IMG/VR virus record: IMGVR_UViG_3300030099_000873
Coordinates: 1 to 35,403 of that record
Origin: a virus
DNA length: 35,403 nt
Direction: 5' to 3' (one strand)
Below are positions 19,392 through 28,948 of the stretch, piece after piece. How positions within the stretch are numbered: position 1 is the first letter of the stretch; the number at the start of each line of letters is the position of its first letter. The notes beneath the pieces were generated by a model. The model saw only the letters and a list, made by a program, of their open reading frames with translations. It was not told the origin of the DNA and did not search any database. The translations under genes and the position numbers were made by a program.

Positions 19392-19594
19392 TGGAAGAGT
19401 ATATAGAAGAAGCTTACTTCAAGGCTTTGGTAGACGAAGGACTAGACCCTGATGTTCTGTGCTTTATAGAAGAGATGGCAGCAATAAACCATAGAACAGT
19501 TACTTATTTTATTATGGAAGCTCTTGAAGATTTCAAATCACACTTGGATCAAGGCGAAGAATTTTCAGAGATTACTTTTACTTCGCACCATTAA
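19391..19594 (+). CDS. Small acidic hypothetical protein
   Basis: This 67-aa protein (YIEEAYFKALVDEGLDPDVL, then INHRTVTYFIMEALEDFKSHL) is acidic and mostly helical; the segment with NHRTVTYFIMEALE loosely recalls a ribbon-helix-helix DNA-binding unit, but this is weak. ATG 19391 follows GGAGAGAAG and overlaps the previous stop (TAATG). It lies 21 bp before the RNR gene. Function unknown. Confidence 0.6.
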   Translation: MEEYIEEAYFKALVDEGLDPDVLCFIEEMAAINHRTVTYFIMEALEDFKSHLDQGEEFSEITFTSHH

Positions 19595-19615
19595 AACTAA
19601 AGGAGAAATCCAGAT

Positions 19616-21316
19616 ATGTACGGAAGAAACTCAGTAGGACCGCTGGTCAAACCATGTGACGATCTTCACGCTATGAAGTATCGTCTTCAAAATGAAAGCT
19701 TTGAAGAAGCAATTAACAGACAAGCAGGAGTAATGTCGGATGATGAAGAACATCGTAGAGCGTATAAAGAGATCACTATGGACATGCGGTTCCTCGCTGC
19801 TGGCAGAGTCCAATCTGCTATGGGAAGTCCGAGGGATGTTACGGCGCTTAACTGTTTCGTCAGTGGAACAATTGAAGACTCTATGGACTCTATCATGCAG
19901 CGAGCTTCTGAAGCGGCTGAGACAATGCGGCGCGGAGGTGGGATTGGCTACGATTTCTCTCTTATTCGCCCTCGCGGTTCTCGCATTGTATCTCTTGATA
20001 GTTCTGCCAGTGGTCCTGTATCATTTATGCACATCTTTGATGCGGTATGTAGGACGATAGTATCAGCGGGTCACCGTCGTGGTGCCATGATGGGTATGCT
20101 TCGTGTCGATCATCCAGACATTGAAGAGTTTATCCGCGCCAAGAAGAACGACAAAGACCTGACCAACTTCAATGTCAGCGTGGCTGTTACCGATGAGTTC
20201 ATGAGGGCAGTGGAGAAAGGTGGTAGCTTTGATCTCCAGTACAAAGGTGAGAAGCACCGTACCATCGATGCTCGTATGCTGTGGGACGAGATCATGCGTA
20301 ACAACTGGGACTGGGCAGAGCCGGGTGTGATCTTCATTGATCGTGTCAACGAGGACAATCCCCTGAACTACTGTGAAACTATCGCAGCAACCAACCCCTG
20401 CGGAGAGCAACCTCTGCCTCCCTACGGTGCCTGTCTTCTTGGTTCATTCAACCTTGTTAAGTATGTTGAGGATGGGAAGTTTAACTTCAACAAAATGAAG
20501 TCTGATATTCCCCATGTGGTACGTGCTATGGATAATGTCATAGACCGTACCAAATATCCCCTTAAGGAACAGCATAAGGACCATCAGGATAAGCGTCGTA
20601 TGGGTTTGGGTATCACTGCCCTAGCAAACACCTTCACGCTTCTAGGGATGTCCTACGGCTCTCCTGAGTCCATTCAGTTAACGAAGAAGATCATGAAGAC
20701 ACTGACCTACACAGCCTATGAGGCAAGCTCTGATCTTGCAGTAGAGAAGGGATCGTTTCCTCTGTACGAGGAAGAGGGTTACATGGCTAGTGGTTTCATC
20801 TCCCGTCTGCCTAAGGACTTACAGGAAAAGATACGGAAGCAGGGTATCCGCAATAGCCACCTGACTTCCATAGCACCCACAGGTACGATCAGCTTCTGTG
20901 CCGACAACGTATCCAGTGGTATTGAACCTGTGTTTGCCTATGAGTACGACCGCACAGTTCAGCTACCCGAAGGTCCGATTGTGATGAAGATGAAGGACTA
21001 TGTGTGGAATATGTTTGAGAAGAAAGGAGAACAGACGAGCGACTTGACGACTGACGATCACCTTAACATTCAGATCGCAGTTCAACCGTTCATTGACAGT
21101 GCTTGTTCAAAGACCATTAATGTCGGTGATGCTGTTACGTTTGATGAGTTTAAGGATGTATACCTGAAGGGATGGAAGGGTAAACTAAAGGGTGTTACCA
21201 CCTTCCGACTAGCCGGTAAACGCTATGGTATCCTTAACGTCAGCGAGGAGAAGGATACTGATGAGGGTGCAGCCTGCTTCATTGACCCAGAGACAGGCCA
21301 GAAAGAATGCGGCTAA
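19616..21316 (+). CDS. nrdJ: Class II (B12-dependent) ribonucleotide reductase
   Basis: This 566-aa enzyme reduces ribonucleotides to deoxyribonucleotides with adenosylcobalamin and no small subunit. Diagnostic residues are C80 (redox), NPCGEQ with thiyl-radical C262 and E264, C273 eleven residues later as second redox Cys, PTGTIS (421-426) and a C-terminal pair C554 and C565 that would re-reduce the active site. Spacing C262-C273 equals that of class II enzymes. It depends on B12 from the host. GGAG precedes ATG. It is the last gene of the early block; its stop overlaps the stop of the convergent late block by 4 bp. Confidence 0.93.
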   Translation: MYGRNSVGPLVKPCDDLHAMKYRLQNESFEEAINRQAGVMSDDEEHRRAYKEITMDMRFLAAGRVQSAMGSPRDVTALNCFVSGTIEDSMDSIMQRASEAAETMRRGGGIGYDFSLIRPRGSRIVSLDSSASGPVSFMHIFDAVCRTIVSAGHRRGAMMGMLRVDHPDIEEFIRAKKNDKDLTNFNVSVAVTDEFMRAVEKGGSFDLQYKGEKHRTIDARMLWDEIMRNNWDWAEPGVIFIDRVNEDNPLNYCETIAATNPCGEQPLPPYGACLLGSFNLVKYVEDGKFNFNKMKSDIPHVVRAMDNVIDRTKYPLKEQHKDHQDKRRMGLGITALANTFTLLGMSYGSPESIQLTKKIMKTLTYTAYEASSDLAVEKGSFPLYEEEGYMASGFISRLPKDLQEKIRKQGIRNSHLTSIAPTGTISFCADNVSSGIEPVFAYEYDRTVQLPEGPIVMKMKDYVWNMFEKKGEQTSDLTTDDHLNIQIAVQPFIDSACSKTINVGDAVTFDEFKDVYLKGWKGKLKGVTTFRLAGKRYGILNVSEEKDTDEGAACFIDPETGQKECG

Positions 21317-21537
21317 GATTTCTTCCGCTTTCTACCTGACGCAGTGACAGACCAGTTTACCCTGCCGGGACCAGTTTTTTTCTTAGCCTCCATCTTGGAT
21401 ATACGTGAGGCTACGGACTTAGGTCTACAGGCAGGGTAAGCTCGTTTGTCGTTCTTACCGCTACGCCCACAGGGCTTCCCTGTCTTAACGTCAGTCCATT
21501 CCTCACCAAACCATTTGCCTAGACCACCTTTAGCCAC
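21313..21537 (-). CDS. Small basic protein with GLGKWF-GEEW motif
   Basis: This 74-aa protein (GTG start at 21537) reads MAKGGLGKWFGEEWTDVKTG, then KPCGRSGKNDKRAYPACRPKSVASRI and a Lys/Arg-rich end. The pattern GLGxWF-xExW-D-KTGKPCGR ... YPACRP is common in small basic proteins of marine phages. Two cysteines could bind metal. It is the last gene of the late block and meets the RNR gene tail to tail with 4 bp overlap. The non-ATG start is supported by the correct family beginning. Function unknown. Confidence 0.7.
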   Translation of the reverse strand: MAKGGLGKWFGEEWTDVKTGKPCGRSGKNDKRAYPACRPKSVASRISKMEAKKKTGPGRVNWSVTASGRKRKKS

Positions 21538-21706
21538 GTTTCCTCGCCTTCATCTTAGCTGTCTTCGATAGTTCTCCGAAGTGGTACAGACGTTTGCTGG
21601 TCTTGCCGTGAGTTTTACCTGAGTGTAGCTGACCGTTAGGCATCTTGTGCATACCGCCTTTGTGTTCCGTTCCATCTCTGAAGTAGTGCTTTACACCTTT
21701 AGCCAT
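21530..21706 (-). CDS. Small basic protein
   Basis: This 58-aa ORF (ATG 21706, TAA 21530-21532) encodes MAKGVKHYFRDGTEHKGGMH, then KMPNGQLHSGKTHGKTSKRLYHFGEL and a basic end KARKRG. The HYFRDGTEHKGGMHKMPNG-x-LHSGKTH pattern recurs in marine phages beside DUF5872-like genes. It overlaps both neighbours (8 bp and 1-3 bp). Function unknown; basic charge suggests DNA contact. Confidence 0.7.
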   Translation of the reverse strand: MAKGVKHYFRDGTEHKGGMHKMPNGQLHSGKTHGKTSKRLYHFGELSKTAKMKARKRG

Positions 21707-21903
21707 CACGCTCTCCTTTTCGCTTTTGTCTTTCTCTTGACACGGTTATCGGCACCTCGCCAAGTTCCACCCATTCTCTTGTATTCCTTGGCAGCCCAAG
21801 CGTTTGCATAGGCAGACGGATATACCTTGAACTTTCGTTTAGCCTTGGCTTTTGCCTGTGACCATTTAGCTGGGTCATTTGGGACCGATTTACTTTTAGC
21901 CAT
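21706..21903 (-). CDS. Small basic protein (DUF5872-like)
   Basis: This 65-aa protein contains KSVPNDPAKWSQAKAKAKRKF followed by KVYPSAYANAWAAKEYKRMGGTW, a pattern shared by many marine phage and giant-virus proteins that I tentatively link to DUF5872. It is very basic and ends RKTKAKRRA. It follows the 679-aa virion gene with no gap (one-base overlap) and precedes two other small basic proteins. A role in binding packaged DNA is possible but not shown. Confidence 0.7.
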   Translation of the reverse strand: MAKSKSVPNDPAKWSQAKAKAKRKFKVYPSAYANAWAAKEYKRMGGTWRGADNRVKRKTKAKRRA

Positions 21904-23942
21904 TACATGTCTTCCCTTGTCAATGGTGCATCTATTTGAGTTGTTATTGCTGAAAGCTTTGCTGCTTTACCTAAAGAGTATAGGATGTCTTCTTTTGTAA
22001 CTTTAGGATCATATTCGTTTAGTACTCTTTGATGGTATTTCACAGGACTTTCACCGGGTTGTCTTTTTATACCTGTTGTTTTCTCCAACTTAACCGCACC
22101 TTCTTTCATCTTCTTGTCTACGTCTGGCCTATCCTGTTGAGTTCTCCAGTTTTCCTGACGTTGGAAAACTTCTTTACCGGATTTAGTTTTAACAGTCTTA
22201 GTAGAGTACAGATCAATAACCTGCGTAGGTACTCCGATAATAAGATTAGGAGCGCCTTTAGGCCCACCACCTAACCCGAATAAATCCGAAGCATCGCTTG
22301 TTGTCACGTAGTTTTTATTCGTATTCAAATCTATGGTAGAGACAAAGTTTACACCACCGAGTTCTTTGTTTGACGAAAGATAGCTTCCCGAATAGGTTAT
22401 GGTATCTCCGTCTACCTTATCAGGAATTTTGTTATAATTTGAATTAGAAATTACATTTCCATTACCATCTTTAATAGTTCCAACGGGACTTCCTTGATTT
22501 TCCCAAGCCTCTAGGTAAGCTTTTTCAAATCTATTTAAAGGTTTACCTGCCTCTTGTTTAGCTCTTGCTTTAACAACAAACTTCACTGCATTTCTAGGTT
22601 TTAAATCTTTAACCTTTAAAGTTTGATTTAACTTTGTAGGAACCATCATAGGCACTTCGCCAACCCCGTCCAGCAACTCTACAGGCCCCTCTCCTTTAGC
22701 CATTCTTTTAGCTACATCATCAGTTATTCCCATAGCTATCTGATTTAAATCTACCAGTTGTTTTGGACTGAGTTTATCAACGCCGTAGATTTTAGCAGTC
22801 TCTTTTACAAGATCACCCATGTTTAACTCACGCATCAGGAAGTGTCCAGTTTTGTTTAACCCTAAGGATTCTCTTCCTACGCTATCTGACTTAGGAGGTT
22901 TAACAGCAAAGCTGGTAGGAACATTGGGGTCTTGTCCATGAACCACTTTAATGTGGTCAAGATGTCGAGTTGCTATTGAATCAGGAACATCTTTAAACAT
23001 AGTGTCCCTGATTACCTTATCATTCTTAGGATCAAACAAGTCAACTTCGTCAATTAATCTTGAGTGTAACATGAGAGGTGAGTCTGATTTCATCAAGGGA
23101 GGTTCAGCCTGTCCCGCTTGTTTACGCATTTGAATTTGCATTACTAAAGAACCTCTGGGATTTGAAGCAGTCTCTATTTCTCTTCTAGCACCGGTAGCTA
23201 TTCCAGTTGCTCTGGTTTTTGCCACCTCTTTTGGCTTTAGCATGTTTGCAAAAGTGTACGGAAGAGCGGTTGCCATCTCTCCTAGTCCCCCCGCTACTTT
23301 AAAGGGACCATAAAAAGGAATACCCGTGTCTGGTCCTCTGCCTTCTCTTCTAACAATCTCTCCAACAGTTCTTTTAGCTGCGTCGCTTCCAGCCAAAGCT
23401 TTTCCCAGATCAACCATATCTCCAAACAGACCACCCCGTACTAACGTGTTCATGTTTCTAGCGTTCATGATAGGAAAACTAGAACCAGTTAAGGCTCCAC
23501 CCAGACCCTGCTTTACTCTTTGTCTAGCAGTTCCGCCTGACATTGCCCTTCGAGTAGCTTCAACCCCTCCTTTACCGAACATACCTACTATAGGTAAAGC
23601 TCCTGCTATTTCAACTGCATTGAGAACATCTTTAGCTTCCTCTGGATTTTCCTTGGCAAGCTCAACTATTTCCCTGCCGATAGCTGTATCATTAATAAGA
23701 TAATCAATACCCTCTTTTGCAGCCTCCTTAACGCTATCTGGTGTTATAGCTTTGATAGCTTGTTCAGGAAGGTACGCAAGGATGTCTCCAAACAACCCAG
23801 CGCCAGCCCCAGTAGTTCTTAAGGTTGCTCTTAGTTGGTTTGCGTTGGGGTTCAAACCTTCTGGAGTATACCTACCGTACTTGTTAAGCCCCTCCATAAA
23901 CTGAGAGAAACGTCGCTCGAACATGTTTCTTTCGTCAGCCAT
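21903..23942 (-). CDS. Large probable virion (internal) protein
   Basis: This 679-aa protein follows the 1384-aa gene and is probably also packaged. The N-terminal third is Gly/Ala-rich with hydrophobic stretches (AGAGLFGDILAYLPEQAI, EIAGALPIVGMFGKGGVE, about residues 45-125), which could insert into membranes. The C-terminal half has basic and beta-rich sequence (IDLNTNKNYVTTSDASDLFG) of no known family. ATG 23942 is preferred to GTG 23945 because AGGAGG is then 7 nt away. In podoviruses such large proteins form the internal core that is ejected with DNA. Enzymatic activity is not visible. Confidence 0.65.
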   Translation of the reverse strand: MADERNMFERRFSQFMEGLNKYGRYTPEGLNPNANQLRATLRTTGAGAGLFGDILAYLPEQAIKAITPDSVKEAAKEGIDYLINDTAIGREIVELAKENPEEAKDVLNAVEIAGALPIVGMFGKGGVEATRRAMSGGTARQRVKQGLGGALTGSSFPIMNARNMNTLVRGGLFGDMVDLGKALAGSDAAKRTVGEIVRREGRGPDTGIPFYGPFKVAGGLGEMATALPYTFANMLKPKEVAKTRATGIATGARREIETASNPRGSLVMQIQMRKQAGQAEPPLMKSDSPLMLHSRLIDEVDLFDPKNDKVIRDTMFKDVPDSIATRHLDHIKVVHGQDPNVPTSFAVKPPKSDSVGRESLGLNKTGHFLMRELNMGDLVKETAKIYGVDKLSPKQLVDLNQIAMGITDDVAKRMAKGEGPVELLDGVGEVPMMVPTKLNQTLKVKDLKPRNAVKFVVKARAKQEAGKPLNRFEKAYLEAWENQGSPVGTIKDGNGNVISNSNYNKIPDKVDGDTITYSGSYLSSNKELGGVNFVSTIDLNTNKNYVTTSDASDLFGLGGGPKGAPNLIIGVPTQVIDLYSTKTVKTKSGKEVFQRQENWRTQQDRPDVDKKMKEGAVKLEKTTGIKRQPGESPVKYHQRVLNEYDPKVTKEDILYSLGKAAKLSAITTQIDAPLTREDM

Positions 23943-26900
23943 CACTTAGCCTCCTCAGGCGGGTCTTGATACAAAGGTCTTTCCGCCTGTTCAATTCTTA
24001 TAGCTCCTATTCTCTCACCTAAATCAGCTATCTGATCCATAGTAAATCTTTTTCTCAAAAGTTCGTCTATAAATGAATCCGTAAAGACATCATCAGGAAC
24101 GTAACGAATATCAAACCTGTCTTTCTGGTTTTTCACCGTCTCATCTAGTTGATTAAGAGAAGCTTGGAGACTTTCTATCAGTCTAGGATTAGCATTGGCT
24201 GTAAATGATCTGGTAGCAGCCTCAAGAACACGAGGGATACCTACCCTTTCCTGATCCACTACCTTCTTTCCATTACGCCTTCTTATAACTTGAACAGGCA
24301 TGCTGGCAAAGTTCTCTACTTTTCTACTGAGTTTTCTCATTGCCTGTCTACTGCGTTCCTGACTGTCTCTGTATAGCTCTGCAAACTCATTCATCTTTTC
24401 TTCAGTCAACAACTGAGGCTCCAGTTGTCTTATCTCATTCTGAAGACGCTGTTTAGAAGCAGTCAATGGAAGCATATCTTTGTATAAACTGTATCCCATT
24501 TCCAAAGTAACATTTCTTGTCTGAGGACGGCTACCGGTAGAACCCCAGAAAATTAAATCCTTCATATTCATGGGTCTTCCGTTGGCTCTCTCAGCCCTTC
24601 CCAAGCCCAGAAGTTCTTCCGCTGTTTGAGTTTTTACATAGTCGTCATAAATTTTATAACTTCCACCAGCAGCAAAAGGTTTAAAGAGAGTTTCTAAACC
24701 ATTTTCAATCTTTTCTTTAGTAGTTATACCTGCATAGTTTTCATAGACAGGCTTACCAGTTCTATTGTCTACTCCGGTAAGAACATTCATTCCTGCCTGT
24801 ACAGCAATCTTAGGAGAAACGAACTGTCCGAAAGCTACGTCTAGGGCTCTTCCTAGAGGGTCTTCCAGTTCCTTTTCTGAAAGCGTTTCACCTCCAAAGA
24901 TACGTCCAGTAAGAAGCTTTATGGGACGGACTATCTGGTCAAAGGTGTTAAAAGCGGCAGAGTTGAGAGTCCTTGTTCTGATGAAAGGTTTGTAATTTTC
25001 TTTCTGTTCTTTAACACGCTGGGCTATAAACTGTTTGTAGTTTCCTTTATACCCAAGCCTCTCTTTTATATCAGGCCAATCATCTTCAGGAAACTGTGAT
25101 TTAACAGTTTCAGGAGTAATAGCTTCAGCACCTAATTCATCTATATGAATAGGCTCCATAAAAACATCTTCTGATCCAGCAGACCAATCAGGTCTTAGAG
25201 TAGCCATAACCTTACGATGTTCATCTGTTATGCCGTAGGTGTTTCTAGACTGAGTAAACAGTTGATCCATGCCGATAGCAACAGCGGACAGACCAGCAAG
25301 CCTTCGTAGTCCTGTAGCTGCCTGACGCATGTTACCTGTTTTCAATCCCTCTTGAAGATCACGAACGCCATACTTTGCTACGTTCTTTGTAGTTCTCACG
25401 AGTTCTACAGGAAACAGAATGTAGTTACCAGCAAGAGGAAATCTAGAAAATGCTCTAAAGGCAGCAGGAGCAGAACCGTAAGTTGGCATGGTATCTCTGA
25501 CAATGGTTGCCGCTCTCTCGTTTATCTGTTTTGCAGATAGGTTGGGGAACATCGCTCTCTGTGCGGCTACTTCAGACTGAAAAGCAACAAGCTTTCCGTA
25601 CAAGTCTGGTTGTCCATAAAGCCTACCAAACTTTTCCATTGTTTTAGAAACAGCCCTGCTTCCTATGTTCCCTTGCTTGTCTCCAAAGATACGTGCATTT
25701 TGAGCAATCATTTCGCCGGTTACATCTTGGTCAATAACTCCAGCGCCCTTAAGAAAGGAAAGTGTTTCCATAGCTCTAGGGTCTTTCTTTATAACCTGTT
25801 GAGCTAAGGTGTTTATCTCTGATATAGCCCTCACATAGTTTTTAGGATTAAATCCATGACCGTTAGCTACCATCATCTGAAGCATACCTGAGGTATTCAA
25901 CAGGTAAGCAGGAGCATCTAGAGTAGTCTGGAGAGCCTGACCAAGAGAGGATGCTTTAGCTATGCCTTTCCATACCCAATGTGAGTTACTAAAATCGTAG
26001 ACATCAAGACCTCTTGAAATCATCCGTGCAAAGTATTCACTAACTGCGGGGTCTTCAAGAATTCTTTTGTTATTGACACCTCCAAACTTACCCATAGCAT
26101 CTCGCATGAGTTCACTTAGTTTTGTATCTCCAGCACCGGCACCTTCCTTAAAAGTTTCCTTACGAGACGGAAGGAAGGGAACAAGACCGGGAAGCTCAAA
26201 CTCTTTTCCTTTTGTCTGAGAGGCTATCCTCTGGATATCTTTGTAGTACCTAAGCTGAGCCAGCACCTGACCTTGAGCCAATACGGTCGATTGAATATTT
26301 TTGTAGGGGTCTTTAACCTCACCCAGAAAAGCTCTAAATTCTTCAGGTAAGTCCTTTCTTGCCAACAAGCTTTTGGCGTTTGCCTCTGCAACAGACCTAG
26401 CATGTCTATCGCTTACACCATCAAACAAGCTACGATGCCAGCTACCCTCAGTACCCCTCATGTTTTCAATGATGTTGTACATGACGTTGGCTCTCTGGCT
26501 TCTTGAAAGCTCATCCTCTGGGTCTATTAGTTTTATAACACCATTGATCCTGTTTTCAAGAGAGGCGTCTGAAATAGTCTTTTTATTCTCATAAGCAAGG
26601 ATTGCCTCTTTCATTCTCTTGTTGTCTTTAGGACTCAGAGCAGAAGAATACTGACGTGTTACATAGAAGTCCTGACCATCGGAACGAACTGCAAAGTTTC
26701 CATCCTTGTACCCAAGAAGCTTTGCAATCTCAGCCTCATTCTGATTTATCAATACCTTAAAATCATCCACCAGTTCTTTTACGTTAGGGTTTATGTCACC
26801 CTTTCCTGTATTAAAGTAGGCTTTAAAAGCATCATCAGAAACTCCGTATCTCTTCTGCGCTCTCTGAAGTTCTTTAAGACGGAAGGTTACCTGAGTTTCA

Positions 26901-28096
26901 AAATACTTACGACTGTTCTGAAAACTCAGAGCAGCTTGCATCATCTCATCATCGTCACCGATTCTCGGCAATGCTGCCCTTGAAGTAAGGATTCTACCAG
27001 TTCTCGTATTGATGTTTGCAACTGTCTCCGTTACAGGACGTAGACCAGAGGCTATACGCTTTCCTAGTTTAGTTTTGGCCCCTGTCTTAGCAGCCTTCAT
27101 GGTTGCCTTAGGACCATACTTAGCAACTGTGAAAATTGACTGTACTACAGCATTCAGAGGAAGCTCAAGAAGAGCCGCGTCTCCGTACTGTTTCAGAACT
27201 TTAGTTCTTTCACTGTCAGTATCTGCAATGCGAAGGTCATTGGCAAGCTTTACAAAGCTATCACCAAAAGGAATTTCTCTGGCAATGTAATCAAAAGTTT
27301 CTGGAAAGTTATCAACCAGTTCAGCGGATAGAATCAAGTCTTCAGGGCGAAGAGCAACATCTGCGGCAATAGAGGTAGCAGCAGTTCCCGTAGCAGTTCC
27401 TGTTCCTATAAGAACACGTTGCCTTCTTGACTGAAACTCTTTGGCTTTACCTCCCATCTGCTTGTTCATTTCAATGGCAATTTTCTTTGCCTTAGGAGCG
27501 CCAAATCTGTTCACAAGAAGTTCTAAAGTGTCTTGACTTACTTTTTTTCCAATACCAACAAGACCCAAGTAGGTTATGAGGGTAGCAGCTAAGTCTTCTT
27601 CTTTAGAAACAGGATTAAGTTTGTTTATAAAGGTAGAGACAGCCTGTCCAGTTTCAGATTGTTCTATCCTTTCCGCAGTTTCTGGGGCTAATACTTTTGT
27701 AATGTTTAGCAAAGTTTCTGGAATAGCAAGTCCCATTTTTTCAAAAGCCTTTGCCCAAATTTTACCAGCCCCTTGCTGTGCTTTTCCAATTTCAACCTGA
27801 GCATTTCCAATCATTGACATTGGATCAGAAGTTTTAGCCTTGTCAGCTATGCTTGAAAGAAGCTCCATTTCTTTCTTGAAGGGGTCTTGTGTTCTAAGTT
27901 CCTGATCTTCTGAAGCTTCAGGCGTAGCTGGAGTGTCTTCAGAAACAGGTGTTTCTGGAGTAACTCTATTTATCTTAGAATAAAAAACATCCTTATCTAA
28001 GTCACTATAATGTTTTTTTCTAATTCCTTCTAGAAGTTGTTCATCAGAAATATCATCATATTGAGGATATTGTTTTCTAATGTCTTGGATATTCAT
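23942..28096 (-). CDS. Giant internal virion / DNA ejection protein (gp16-like position)
   Basis: At 1384 aa this is the largest gene. It starts with MNIQDIRKQYPQYDDISDEQ and LLEGIRKKHYSDL, typical of large phage ejection proteins. An acidic Pro/Glu linker (about 44-70) follows, then long helical regions with hydrophobic segments (AATLITYLGLVGIGKK; AAGLRRLAGLSAVAIGM). The part with SRFPLAGNYILFPVELVRTT (about residues 890-910) resembles domains found in polyvalent phage proteins (LPD38-like), a tentative link. In T7 the corresponding gp16 makes a channel across the cell envelope. I see no clear lytic transglycosylase motif. ATG/TGA overlaps tie it to the downstream gene. Confidence 0.75.
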   Translation of the reverse strand: MNIQDIRKQYPQYDDISDEQLLEGIRKKHYSDLDKDVFYSKINRVTPETPVSEDTPATPEASEDQELRTQDPFKKEMELLSSIADKAKTSDPMSMIGNAQVEIGKAQQGAGKIWAKAFEKMGLAIPETLLNITKVLAPETAERIEQSETGQAVSTFINKLNPVSKEEDLAATLITYLGLVGIGKKVSQDTLELLVNRFGAPKAKKIAIEMNKQMGGKAKEFQSRRQRVLIGTGTATGTAATSIAADVALRPEDLILSAELVDNFPETFDYIAREIPFGDSFVKLANDLRIADTDSERTKVLKQYGDAALLELPLNAVVQSIFTVAKYGPKATMKAAKTGAKTKLGKRIASGLRPVTETVANINTRTGRILTSRAALPRIGDDDEMMQAALSFQNSRKYFETQVTFRLKELQRAQKRYGVSDDAFKAYFNTGKGDINPNVKELVDDFKVLINQNEAEIAKLLGYKDGNFAVRSDGQDFYVTRQYSSALSPKDNKRMKEAILAYENKKTISDASLENRINGVIKLIDPEDELSRSQRANVMYNIIENMRGTEGSWHRSLFDGVSDRHARSVAEANAKSLLARKDLPEEFRAFLGEVKDPYKNIQSTVLAQGQVLAQLRYYKDIQRIASQTKGKEFELPGLVPFLPSRKETFKEGAGAGDTKLSELMRDAMGKFGGVNNKRILEDPAVSEYFARMISRGLDVYDFSNSHWVWKGIAKASSLGQALQTTLDAPAYLLNTSGMLQMMVANGHGFNPKNYVRAISEINTLAQQVIKKDPRAMETLSFLKGAGVIDQDVTGEMIAQNARIFGDKQGNIGSRAVSKTMEKFGRLYGQPDLYGKLVAFQSEVAAQRAMFPNLSAKQINERAATIVRDTMPTYGSAPAAFRAFSRFPLAGNYILFPVELVRTTKNVAKYGVRDLQEGLKTGNMRQAATGLRRLAGLSAVAIGMDQLFTQSRNTYGITDEHRKVMATLRPDWSAGSEDVFMEPIHIDELGAEAITPETVKSQFPEDDWPDIKERLGYKGNYKQFIAQRVKEQKENYKPFIRTRTLNSAAFNTFDQIVRPIKLLTGRIFGGETLSEKELEDPLGRALDVAFGQFVSPKIAVQAGMNVLTGVDNRTGKPVYENYAGITTKEKIENGLETLFKPFAAGGSYKIYDDYVKTQTAEELLGLGRAERANGRPMNMKDLIFWGSTGSRPQTRNVTLEMGYSLYKDMLPLTASKQRLQNEIRQLEPQLLTEEKMNEFAELYRDSQERSRQAMRKLSRKVENFASMPVQVIRRRNGKKVVDQERVGIPRVLEAATRSFTANANPRLIESLQASLNQLDETVKNQKDRFDIRYVPDDVFTDSFIDELLRKRFTMDQIADLGERIGAIRIEQAERPLYQDPPEEAK

Positions 28097-28099
28097 ATT

Positions 28100-28924
28100 T
28101 TAAGTTTTACCCTTCTTATTAACCCGAAGATTTAACGGGTCATTATCAGAGCCGGGGCCAGAGCCTGTGCCGCTTCCTTCTTTACCGTAAGATTTAATAT
28201 TTTTTGTAATCCATTTTCTCATAGCTTTGTAGCCAGCACCAGTACCTTCTTTTTTACTAACGTCTACGAAAATGTTTGTAGCTTTAGTTAAATAGTCATT
28301 AGCTGTATTAAAAAGTTCTGGATCAGCTAGTCTTGAGCTTCCAGTTTTTAATGATATAATTTTTCCATCAGCATTGTAGGTAAACATGCCTTGGAAACCC
28401 ATTGCTTTTTCTATCTGCTCTTCTATTCTTTTCATGTCTGCGGGTTTTACGTCAAATCCTTGTGCCTTAAGAAGACTTGCTTTAGCAGTGTATCTATCAG
28501 CTAGTGCCTTCATCTCATCTATTTTTTCTTTCTTCATGGACTGAGCCATAGTAAGAAATTCTTTAGCTTCTTTCATATAACCTTTTTTAGCCAGAAGAGC
28601 AAAACCCTCACGCATTTCGTTTTCATTAATAGTTCCGTCACTGGCATAGTCTCTAATTTTTGCAAGTATTTCAGTACGATCTGCGTCAACCTTTTTAGCC
28701 ATAGTTAGACGAGGGTCTTCAGCGGCTGGCTTACCAAAGAGTCCCATGCCACTTCTCGTTAGGTCACCCACACTCTCACGCATACCTTGCTGCGCCCGTG
28801 CCATAGAAGCAACAATGGGGTCCATACCAGCACCAGCATCCCTAATACGCTTGGCCCTTTCAGCCTCCATCTGTAGCATTACCCGTGCAGCATTGTTCTG
28901 CGTATTAAACAAACCATTTGCCAT
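28100..28924 (-). CDS. Probable internal virion protein
   Basis: This 274-aa protein is helical and charged (MLQMEAERAKRIRDAGAGMD near the N-terminus; EEQIEKAMGFQGMFTYNADG in the middle) and ends in a Gly/Ser-rich, basic tail (GSGTGSGPGSDNDPLNLRVN). It sits 3 bp before the giant ejection protein gene, the place of T7 gp15-type core proteins. No domain is recognised by sequence; assignment to the virion interior is by position. Confidence 0.6.
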   Translation of the reverse strand: MANGLFNTQNNAARVMLQMEAERAKRIRDAGAGMDPIVASMARAQQGMRESVGDLTRSGMGLFGKPAAEDPRLTMAKKVDADRTEILAKIRDYASDGTINENEMREGFALLAKKGYMKEAKEFLTMAQSMKKEKIDEMKALADRYTAKASLLKAQGFDVKPADMKRIEEQIEKAMGFQGMFTYNADGKIISLKTGSSRLADPELFNTANDYLTKATNIFVDVSKKEGTGAGYKAMRKWITKNIKSYGKEGSGTGSGPGSDNDPLNLRVNKKGKT

Positions 28925-28948
28925 TTCTTTTTCCTCGTTAAATTTTAA

